DNA from: DATLED01 sp035525495
Lineage (GTDB): Bacteria > Actinomycetota > Acidimicrobiia > Acidimicrobiales > CADCTF01
Assembly (NCBI GenBank): GCA_035525495.1
Contig: DATLED010000006.1
Location: 1-20,194, forward strand
Direction of reading: 5' to 3'
DNA: 20,194 bases
The position numbers were made by a program, and so were the translations under genes. This document shows, in pieces, positions 7,618 through 13,497 of the stretch. The notes below the pieces were generated by a model. That model saw nothing but the letters and a program-made list of their open reading frames with translations. It was not told the origin of the DNA and did not search any database. The stretch's first letter is position 1. The number at the start of each line of letters is the position of its first letter.

Positions 7618-7666
7618 GCATGAACGGGCTCGACTTCCTCCTCACGTCGCATTTTCTCGAACGCTA
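7618..7666 (-). repeat. Right arm of the nuoL-nuoM inverted repeat
   Basis: This is the reverse complement of the left arm. It contains CATGAACGGGCTCGACTTCC and GTCGCATTTTCTCGA and ends in GCTA just before the nuoM ribosome-binding site. Apart from the unmatched middle, only one base differs from the left arm. Confidence 0.9.
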
Positions 7667-7683
7667 AAAGGAATCGACCTCAC

Positions 7684-9213
7684 ATGAACTGGTTCGACGA
7701 TTGGGCCCTCACGCTGGCGGTGTTCCTGCCGATGGTGGGCGTCGCCGTCATCGCTCTCATCCCGAGGGCGAACGAGGAGATGCACAAGCTTGTCGCCCTT
7801 GCGACGAGCCTCGTGACCCTCGGCGTCGGCGTCGGCATCCTCACCCGCTTCGACTTCGACCACACGAAGGCGGCGCAGTTCGCCGTGAACCGCGGCTGGA
7901 TCGACGTGATCAACAGCCGCTACCACATCTTCATCGACGGGATCTCGCTGCCGTTGCTGATCCTCTCGATGTTCATCACGGTGCTCTGCATCATCTACTC
8001 GTGGGACCACTTCCCCGAGCCCCACAACCCCAAGGCGTTCCTCATCCTCATGCTCGTCCTCGAGACCGGCATGAACGGGACCTTCGTGGCCGAGGACCTC
8101 ATCCTCTTCTTCGTGTTCTTCGAGCTCGTCCTGCTCCCGATGTACTTCATGATCGGCGTCTGGGGCGGCGCCAACCGTCAGTACGCGTCGATCAAGTTCT
8201 TCCTCTACACGCTCTTCGGATCGGCCCTGATGATCCTGAGCTTCCTGGCGCTCTACTTCCTCGCCGGCAACACCTTCGACATCCCGAAGCTCATCGCCAA
8301 CGGGTCCGCGCTGGAGCACGGCACCCAGGTGCTGATCTTCGCAGGCCTGTTCATGGGCTTCGCCATCAAGGTGCCGATGTTCCCGTTCCACACGTGGCTC
8401 CCTGACGCCCACACCGAGGCGCCCACCGTCGGCTCGGTGATCCTGGCCGCAGTCCTGCTGAAGCTCGGCACGTACGGCTTCATCCGCATCGCCCTTCCCG
8501 TGCTCCCCGACGGGGCGCGCTCGTGGGCGCCGATCATCGGCGGGCTGGCCGTCATCGGCATCATCTACGGCGCGCTCGGCTGCCTCGCCCAGAAGGACCT
8601 CAAGCGGTTGATCGCCTTCTCGTCGGTCGCGCACATGGGCTTCGTCATGCTGGGAATCGCCACCCTCACCGACTACGGCATCAACGCCGCCGTGTTCGGG
8701 ATGGTCGCCCACGGCCTGATCACCGGCATGCTCTTCTTCCTCGCGGGCTCGATCGGCGAGCGCTTCCACACGAGGGAGATCGCCCGCCTCGGCGGGCTGC
8801 TCAAGCAGGCGCCTCACCTCGGGTGGATCCTCGGCTTCTGCGCCTTCGCCTCCCTCGGCCTCCCTGGTCTCGCCGGCTTCTGGGGCGAGTTCCCCGCGAT
8901 CCTCTCGGCGTACCAGCCGGCCGAGGGTCTTCCCGTGGGCCTCTTTCGCTTCTACATGGTCGTCGCCTCGATCGGAACCGTCCTCGCAGCCGGCTACCTG
9001 CTCTGGATGTTCCAGCGGACAGCCTTCGGGTTGCCGAAGGCGGAGTTCGAAGACGCCCACATCCACGATGTGCACGGACCGGAGTGGCTGGCGTGGACGC
9101 CGTTGCTCGTCCTCATCCTCGTGTTCGGGATCTTCCCGGGCCTGCTCTTCCAGGTGACCGACGGCGCCGTCCAGTCCGTGACCGCCGCCTTCGCCGACGT
9201 GACCGGGAGCTGA
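7684..9213 (+). CDS. nuoM: NADH-quinone oxidoreductase subunit M (NuoM)
   Basis: This is an antiporter-like proton-pumping subunit of the membrane arm, with 509 residues, normal for the family, and about 14 hydrophobic helices. Motifs include FFVFFELVLLPMYFMIGVWG (the essential membrane glutamate after FF), FAIKVPMFPFHTWLPDAHTEAP, KRLIAFSSVAHMGFVMLG, and GLPGLAGFWGEFP. The ATG at 7684 is preceded by AAAAGGA about 10 nt upstream. This is the only gene of the operon separated from its predecessor by a long gap (180 nt), because of the inverted-repeat element. Expression of nuoM and nuoN relative to the upstream genes may therefore be affected. Confidence 0.95.
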   Translation: MNWFDDWALTLAVFLPMVGVAVIALIPRANEEMHKLVALATSLVTLGVGVGILTRFDFDHTKAAQFAVNRGWIDVINSRYHIFIDGISLPLLILSMFITVLCIIYSWDHFPEPHNPKAFLILMLVLETGMNGTFVAEDLILFFVFFELVLLPMYFMIGVWGGANRQYASIKFFLYTLFGSALMILSFLALYFLAGNTFDIPKLIANGSALEHGTQVLIFAGLFMGFAIKVPMFPFHTWLPDAHTEAPTVGSVILAAVLLKLGTYGFIRIALPVLPDGARSWAPIIGGLAVIGIIYGALGCLAQKDLKRLIAFSSVAHMGFVMLGIATLTDYGINAAVFGMVAHGLITGMLFFLAGSIGERFHTREIARLGGLLKQAPHLGWILGFCAFASLGLPGLAGFWGEFPAILSAYQPAEGLPVGLFRFYMVVASIGTVLAAGYLLWMFQRTAFGLPKAEFEDAHIHDVHGPEWLAWTPLLVLILVFGIFPGLLFQVTDGAVQSVTAAFADVTGS

Positions 9214-9222
9214 GGGCCTCTC

Positions 9223-10707
9223 GTGGAGTTCACCGCCCCCTACCTCGACTACGCCGCGCTGGCGCCGGAGTTGATCCTCACGGTCGTCCTGGTGATCGTG
9301 CTCCTCGTCGATCTGTTCGTCGACGAGACGCAGAAGTACCTGGTCCCCAGCATCGCCGGCTTCGGCGTGCTGGCGTCGATGTTCCCACTCATCTATCTCG
9401 CTCTGGAAGGCGACGACGTCCGGTCGATGTTCAGCGGGGCTTACGTGTCCGACAACTTCGCACTCGTGCTCAAAGCGCTGTTCCTGGCGTCGGGCTACGT
9501 CGTGCTGTTGATGTCGAACCGCTACATCGAGGAAGGCGACTACTACTCGAGCGAGTTCTACTTCATGCTCTTGTCGTCGCTCCTCGGGATGGTGGTCATG
9601 GCGTCCTCGCGCGACCTCATCTCGATCTTCGTCGCCCTGGAGCTCCTCTCGATCCCGGCATACCTGCTCGCCGGTTGGCGCAAGCGCGACCTGAAGTCGA
9701 ACGAGGCGGCGCTGAAGTACTACCTCCTCGGCGTGCTGTCGACGGGCGTGATGCTCTACGGCATGTCGCTCGTCTTCGGCGCGACCGGCACGACGATCCT
9801 CGACGACATCCGCCAGGAGCTCGTCGGGGCCGAGCAGTTCGACGGGATCGTCACCCTCGGCATCCTGTTCATCATCGTGGGCTTCGCCTTCAAGGTCTCC
9901 GCGGTGCCGTTCCACTTCTGGGCGCCCGACACCTACGAAGGCGCGCCGACCCCGGTGACCGCGTTCCTGTCGGTCGCCTCCAAGGCTGCCGGCTTCGTCG
10001 CCCTCATGGAGCTGATCTACGTCGGATTCCGCGGGCACGCCGACACCTGGGCTCCGATCTTCTGGGTGCTCGCTGCGCTGTCCATGACCGTCGGCAACCT
10101 GATCGCCCTGCGCCAGACCAACATCGTCCGGATGCTCGCTTACTCGTCGGTGGCCCAAGCGGGGTACATCCTCATCCCGTTCGCCGTCGCCGGAGACGAG
10201 TTCCGGGCTGCGCAGTCCGCGCAGACGGCGACGATCGTCTACCTCCTCATCTACGCCGCCATGAACCTCGGCGCATTCGCCATCGTCCTGGCCGTCGCCC
10301 GCAAGACGCGGTCGGGCGAGATCTCGAGCTTCGGCGGGTTGTTCCAGTACGCCCCCGGGCTCACGGTTCTGATGACGATCTTCCTCGCATCGCTCGCCGG
10401 TGTGCCGCCCGCGGGCGGGTGGTTCGCCAAGTTCGCCATCTTCCGCGCCGTGCTGGATGCCGGCACCCCGTGGGCCATCGCCCTGGGCATCATCGCCGCC
10501 GTGAACTCGGTGATCGCCGCGTTCTACTACTTCAACGTCGCCCGGGAGATGTGGATCTCACCGCCGCCGGACGAGGACCGCGCCCCGATCCGCGTCCCCG
10601 CGGCGCTCGGCACCGCACTGGCCATCACCGTCGTCGTCGTGCTCGTCGTCGGCGTGTTCCCCAACGTCTTCGCGCAGCTCGGGGACAGCGCATCCCTGGT
10701 CCGGTAG
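9223..10707 (+). CDS. nuoN: NADH-quinone oxidoreductase subunit N (NuoN)
   Basis: This is the antiporter-like proton-pumping subunit next to NuoK, with 494 residues and about 14 hydrophobic segments. Motifs include SIFVALELLSIPAYLLAGW (membrane glutamate), KYYLLGVLSTGVMLYG, FKVSAVPFHFWAPDTYEGAPT followed by PVTAFLSVASKAAG, and VRMLAYSSVAQAGYIL. The start is GTG at 9223, 9 nt after the nuoM stop, with GAGGG within that gap acting as a likely ribosome-binding site. The TAG stop lies in the first copy of a 24-bp tandem repeat, so the same in-frame TAG recurs at 10729 and 10753. Confidence 0.95.
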   Translation: MEFTAPYLDYAALAPELILTVVLVIVLLVDLFVDETQKYLVPSIAGFGVLASMFPLIYLALEGDDVRSMFSGAYVSDNFALVLKALFLASGYVVLLMSNRYIEEGDYYSSEFYFMLLSSLLGMVVMASSRDLISIFVALELLSIPAYLLAGWRKRDLKSNEAALKYYLLGVLSTGVMLYGMSLVFGATGTTILDDIRQELVGAEQFDGIVTLGILFIIVGFAFKVSAVPFHFWAPDTYEGAPTPVTAFLSVASKAAGFVALMELIYVGFRGHADTWAPIFWVLAALSMTVGNLIALRQTNIVRMLAYSSVAQAGYILIPFAVAGDEFRAAQSAQTATIVYLLIYAAMNLGAFAIVLAVARKTRSGEISSFGGLFQYAPGLTVLMTIFLASLAGVPPAGGWFAKFAIFRAVLDAGTPWAIALGIIAAVNSVIAAFYYFNVAREMWISPPPDEDRAPIRVPAALGTALAITVVVVLVVGVFPNVFAQLGDSASLVR

Positions 10708-10755
10708 ATCCGGGTGCGCGGGGTCCGGTAGATCCGGGTGCGCGGGGTCCGGTAG
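10698..10755 (+). repeat. 24-bp tandem repeat spanning the nuoN stop codon
   Basis: There are two identical 24-bp units (10698-10721 and 10722-10745) plus the first 10 nt of a third. Each unit begins GGTCCGGTAG and ends GGGTGCGCGG. Because the period is divisible by three, each copy places a TAG in the nuoN frame. The repeat fills most of the 68-nt gap between nuoN and the methyltransferase gene and looks like a recent slippage duplication. Confidence 0.92.
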
Positions 10756-10775
10756 CCGCTCCGGCAGGGCCAGCG

Positions 10776-11906
10776 GTGCGGGAACGCATCCGCCGCCTCG
10801 GGCCGATCCCGTTCGACCAGTTCCTGGAGCTGGCGCTCTACGACGACGACGGAGGGTTCTACACAGCCGTCGGCGCCGCAGGCGCGGATGATCGCGGTGA
10901 CTTCCTCACGAGCCCCGAACTCGGTCCGCTCTTCGGCGCCGTGCTGGCGCGGGCGCTCGACGCGTGGTGGGAGGAGCTCGGCGCGCCCGACCCGTTCGTC
11001 GTCGTCGAGGCCGCTGCGGGAGTCGGGACGTTGGCCAAGGCGGTGTTGGCGTCGTCACCCGAGTGCGCGCCGGCCCTGCGGTACCTGCTCGTCGAACGGT
11101 CGGAGCGGTTGCGGGCGCGGCAACCGACGATGCTGGCCATGGAGCCCGCGGCGACCGTGCTCGGACCGATGGCGCCGTCCGACGAGGACGAGTTCGACGG
11201 CCCGCAGGCGCTGCCGGGCGGCGGTCCCCGCGTGGCCTCCCTCGATGCCCTCCCCGTCGGGCCGTTCACGGGCGTCGTCCTCGCCAACGAGCTGCTGGAC
11301 AACCTCCCGTTCGCGCTCCTCGAGCGGACGACCGAGGGATGGTGCGAGGTCCACATCGGTGAGGCCGACGACGATGGGTTCGTCGAGGTGCTGACGCCCG
11401 CCAAGGCCGCCGACGCCGAGCTCGCTGCGCGGCTCGTCCCAGACGCGGCCGTCAGCTCGCGCGTCCCGCTCCAGTCGGTCGCCGTCGACTGGCTACGGAC
11501 GGCGTTCCGCAGCCTGCACCATGGCCGCGTCGTGGTGATCGACTACGCATCGACCACACCCGAGCTGGCCACCCGACCCCAGGGGGAGTGGCTCCGCACC
11601 TATCGCGGCGGGGGCCGCGGCGACGACCCTCTCGCCCGCCCCGGGAGCCAGGACATCACCGTCGAGGTGTGCGTCGACCAGTTGGCACGAATCCAGCCGC
11701 CCGCATTGGATCGTCGACAGGCGGAGTTCCTGGCGGCCCACGGCATCGACGTCCTGCGGGACCAAGCTGCCGCCGCGTGGCAGGCGGCGGCCGCACGACC
11801 GGACCTCGGGGCTCTCGAGGCGAGGAGCCGCGTCGCCGAGGCCGCCTCCCTCGTCGACCCTTCCGGGCTGGGCGGCTTCCGTGTTCTGGAGTGGCAGGTT
11901 CGTTGA
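10776..11906 (+). CDS. SAM-dependent methyltransferase, MidA/NDUFAF7 family (putative complex I assembly factor)
   Basis: This is a class I SAM-dependent methyltransferase of the MidA family (DUF185). The mitochondrial member, NDUFAF7, dimethylates an arginine of the NuoD homologue and is needed for complex I assembly. The 376-residue product begins VRERIRRLGPIPFDQFLELA-LYDDDGGFY, the typical family N-terminus. It continues with GDFLTSPELGPLFGAVLARA, the SAM-binding stretch VVVEAAAGVGTLAKAVL (about residues 75-91), and VVLANELLDNLP (residues 167-178). The start is GTG at 10776 in the correct frame; only a weak GGCAGGG precedes it. It lies 68 nt after nuoN on the same strand, with a hairpin after its stop, so it is probably the last gene of the nuo operon. 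The target in bacteria is inferred, not shown. Confidence 0.88.
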   Translation: MRERIRRLGPIPFDQFLELALYDDDGGFYTAVGAAGADDRGDFLTSPELGPLFGAVLARALDAWWEELGAPDPFVVVEAAAGVGTLAKAVLASSPECAPALRYLLVERSERLRARQPTMLAMEPAATVLGPMAPSDEDEFDGPQALPGGGPRVASLDALPVGPFTGVVLANELLDNLPFALLERTTEGWCEVHIGEADDDGFVEVLTPAKAADAELAARLVPDAAVSSRVPLQSVAVDWLRTAFRSLHHGRVVVIDYASTTPELATRPQGEWLRTYRGGGRGDDPLARPGSQDITVEVCVDQLARIQPPALDRRQAEFLAAHGIDVLRDQAAAAWQAAAARPDLGALEARSRVAEAASLVDPSGLGGFRVLEWQVR

Positions 11907-11962
11907 CCGCTTCTGGGCGGGCTCGACGACCGGTGCGGTTGTCCTGCCCGCCCAGAACCGGT
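11906..11962 (+). terminator. Hairpin at the end of the nuo-midA operon
   Basis: A perfect 12-bp stem (TTCTGGGCGGGC at 11911-11922 with GCCCGCCCAGAA at 11946-11957) has a 23-nt loop. Beyond one mismatch the stem extends by four more pairs out to 11907 and 11961, with a further A-T pair at 11906/11962 (the A of the stop codon). There is no U-tract, as is common in GC-rich actinobacteria. Its place straight after the stop codon and before a separate promoter fits a terminator. Confidence 0.7.
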
Positions 11963-11974
11963 TCGGGAGGCCGG

Positions 11975-11980
11975 TAGCCT
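11975..11980 (+). promoter_or_regulatory. Putative -10 box of the L,D-transpeptidase gene (leaderless-type)
   Basis: TAGCCT ends 7 nt before the GTG at 11988, and there is no Shine-Dalgarno-like sequence in between, so the message is probably leaderless. No convincing -35 hexamer is seen. The box follows the preceding terminator hairpin by 12 nt. Confidence 0.5.
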
Positions 11981-11987
11981 CACGGCC

Positions 11988-13409
11988 GTGCTTCGCCGGA
12001 TCTCCACCCTGGTCGCCCTGTTGGTCCTCGTCGCCGCGGCCCTCGTCGTCGTGACCGCCGCGCCGGCGACCGCCGCCGGCGACGACACGGTGCTCGCGTT
12101 TGGAGATGCGTCCTTCTCCGGTTCGACGAGCGGCACCGCGCTGTCTCAGCCGATCGTGGGCATCGCCGCGAACCGCGCCGGCAGCGGCTACTGGCTCGTC
12201 GCACGCGACGGCGGCATCTTCTCCTATGGCGCGGCGGCGTTCCACGGCTCGACCGGCGACCTGAAGCTGAATCAGCCGATCGTCGGGATCGCCGCCACGC
12301 GCTCGGGCAGCGGCTACTGGATGGTCGCGGCCGACGGCGGGATCTTCGCCTTCGGCGACGCGGCATTCCTCGGCAGCTTGGGCGGAACCAAGCTCACCCG
12401 TCCCGTGGTCGGGATGGCCACAACCCCCAGCGGCAACGGCTACTGGGTCGTCGCTGCAGACGGCGGCGTGTTCACCTTCGGCGACGCCGCCTTCTTCGGG
12501 AGCGCCGCGAACGAGCACCTCGGCCAGCCCATCGCCGGGATGGCCGCCACGCCCGACGGCACCGGGTACTGGCTCGCTGCGGGAGACGGCGTGGTCTACG
12601 CGTATGGCAGCGCCGCATGGTTCGGAAATGCCCCGGGCAACGAGACGATCAGCGGTCTGATCACGACGCCCACCGGTAGGGGCTACCGGATGGTCGGGCG
12701 CGACGGCGGCGTCTACACGCTCGGCGACGCCTCCTTCGAAGGGTCGGGCTCGGGAGCCTTTCCCGACAGCTTGGTGGCGTTGGGGATCGTGGGGACACCG
12801 ACGGGGCGCGGCTACTGGATCGCCACCGGTGAGGCGCAGGGGCAGAGCGGAACCCTCCAACGTCGCCTGGATTCCCTCGGGTACTGGGTGCCGACGAATG
12901 CAAGTGGGCCGGGGACGCTGACGACCCAGGCGCTCTACGCGCTGCAGAAGTCGGCCGGCATCCCTCGCACCGGGACCTTCGACACGGCGACGCAGCGAGC
13001 GGTCGACGACGGCGTCCTGCCACGGCCGCGAAGCACCACCGGCTACATCGCCGAAGTCGACAAGTCGAGGCAGATCCTCATGCTCGTGAGCAATGGTCGC
13101 GTCGTGCGGGTCTTCAACGTGTCGACCGGCAACGGCGCCCGTTACCGCTCCGGCAGCGGGTACGCGATCGCCAGCACGCCCGAGGGTGTCTTCTCGGTGC
13201 AGCGACAGATCAACGGGACCCGCATCTCGGAGCTCGGCGAGCTCTATCGGCCGAAGTACTTCACCGGGGGCTACGCCATCCATGGATCGCCGAGCATCCC
13301 TCCGTACCCGGCCTCGCACGGCTGCATCCGCGTCTCGAACGGCGCCATCAACTTCCTCTGGGACAGCGGCTCGTTGCCGATCGGCACGCCGGTTCACGTG
13401 TACGCATGA
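11988..13409 (+). CDS. Secreted L,D-transpeptidase (YkuD) with six 42-residue repeats and a peptidoglycan-binding domain
   Basis: This is a predicted cell-wall enzyme that forms 3-3 cross-links or attaches proteins to peptidoglycan. Domains in order are a signal peptide (residues 1-30, RR then a long hydrophobic stretch, ending APATAA); six units of about 42 residues (about 36-281), each with P[IV].GIA.T..G.GYW.V..DGG.F.FGDA.F.GS, the GYW-type triplets at 68, 110, 152, 194, 233 (GYR) and 276; a peptidoglycan-binding-like domain (about 285-345); and a YkuD catalytic domain (about 352-473). The catalytic signature is complete: His432 in YAIHGS and Ser443-His444-Gly445-Cys446-Ile-Arg448. The repeats resemble a beta-propeller, presumably for binding or spacing. 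The start is GTG at 11988 with a leaderless-type promoter. Assignment of the catalytic domain is firm; the role of the repeats is unknown. Confidence 0.9.
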   Translation: MLRRISTLVALLVLVAAALVVVTAAPATAAGDDTVLAFGDASFSGSTSGTALSQPIVGIAANRAGSGYWLVARDGGIFSYGAAAFHGSTGDLKLNQPIVGIAATRSGSGYWMVAADGGIFAFGDAAFLGSLGGTKLTRPVVGMATTPSGNGYWVVAADGGVFTFGDAAFFGSAANEHLGQPIAGMAATPDGTGYWLAAGDGVVYAYGSAAWFGNAPGNETISGLITTPTGRGYRMVGRDGGVYTLGDASFEGSGSGAFPDSLVALGIVGTPTGRGYWIATGEAQGQSGTLQRRLDSLGYWVPTNASGPGTLTTQALYALQKSAGIPRTGTFDTATQRAVDDGVLPRPRSTTGYIAEVDKSRQILMLVSNGRVVRVFNVSTGNGARYRSGSGYAIASTPEGVFSVQRQINGTRISELGELYRPKYFTGGYAIHGSPSIPPYPASHGCIRVSNGAINFLWDSGSLPIGTPVHVYA

Positions 13410-13486
13410 CCGAGGTCCTGGGGGTCATCACCGGCACGAAGGTCCAGCAGGTCTCGGGCGAGACCGTGGTGAGGCACCATCGCTAG
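13406..13486 (+). CDS. Possible small overlapping ORF (26 codons)
   Basis: An ATG overlapping the transpeptidase stop in an ATGA opens a 26-codon frame (MTEVLGVITGTKVQQVSGET then VVRHHR) that fills nearly the whole 88-nt gap before acs. Of its 26 codons 25 end in G or C, while second positions are mostly A or T. That is the composition of real genes here and unusual for spacer. It has no recognised family. The same stretch could be spacer with an inverted repeat (13450-13465), and its stop codon coincides with the acs -10 box. It may also be a remnant of a longer gene. Confidence 0.35.
   Translation: MTEVLGVITGTKVQQVSGETVVRHHR
13450..13465. promoter_or_regulatory. Inverted repeat in front of acs
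   Basis: GGTCTC and GAGACC form a perfect 6-bp inverted repeat separated by GGGC. It lies about 18 bp upstream of the putative acs -10 box, over the -35 position. It could be an operator for acs or a short terminator for the transpeptidase gene. It also lies inside the possible small ORF, so chance is not excluded. Confidence 0.3.
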
Positions 13487-13489
13487 CAT
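13484..13489 (+). promoter_or_regulatory. Putative -10 box of acs (leaderless-type)
   Basis: TAGCAT ends 8 nt before the acs ATG, with CGCCGGCT between and no ribosome-binding site. This fits a leaderless acs transcript. The -35 region overlaps the inverted repeat at 13450-13465. Confidence 0.5.
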
Positions 13490-13497
13490 CGCCGGCT

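Larger units (their letters stand above)
7501..7666. mobile_element. MITE-like inverted-repeat element between nuoL and nuoM, bounded by TA
   Basis: This 166-bp element has two near-perfect inverted arms of 51 and 49 nt (7501-7551 and 7618-7666) around a 66-nt centre. Aligned, the arms give 21 positions with one mismatch, then an unmatched 8-nt/6-nt segment, then 22 identical positions. Each end reads TA then GCG, the pattern expected when a Tc1/mariner- or IS630-type element duplicates a TA target. Deleting one TA plus the 162 bp between leaves CTT CTC TAA and then AAGGA, 16 nt before the nuoM ATG. That would be a normal stop and a normal ribosome-binding site, in keeping with the other tight junctions of the operon. 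The centre has its own hairpin (7584-7606) and a palindrome CGAGTACTCG (7551-7560). It contains no transposase. As RNA it would fold into one long hairpin, so a regulatory or RNA-processing role is an alternative. Confidence 0.6.

Noticed and set aside
7501..7666. The inverted repeat as a simple intrinsic terminator for nuoL.
   Set aside because: It is far longer than a terminator, has no U-tract, and lies inside an operon whose last two genes need to be transcribed. The TA-bounded ends fit an insertion better.
7501..7666. A CRISPR array or repeat-spacer unit.
   Set aside because: There are only two copies and they are inverted, not direct; no cas genes are nearby. No CRISPR-like array was seen anywhere in the window.
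7504..7667. A short peptide reading through the nuoL-nuoM inverted repeat (for example the extension seen in a + strand frame with SSPFMRVLAAS).
   Set aside because: It crosses both arms of the inverted repeat without codon bias and overlaps nuoL in the wrong frame. The palindrome explains the sequence better than a gene.
7642..10158. An 838-codon minus-strand ORF opposite nuoM and nuoN.
   Set aside because: Same effect: the composition is typical of antisense reading of high-GC membrane protein genes, with no recognisable motif.
10698..10755. The tandem repeat as an iteron origin or protein-binding array.
   Set aside because: There are only 2.4 copies, they overlap a stop codon, and no replication gene is near. 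Slippage duplication is the simpler reading.
8523..10775. A long + strand reading frame continuous with the methyltransferase and running back through nuoN into nuoM.
   Set aside because: Only the part from GTG 10776 has protein-like sequence of a known family. The upstream part is an Arg/Pro/His-rich out-of-frame reading of nuoM and nuoN.
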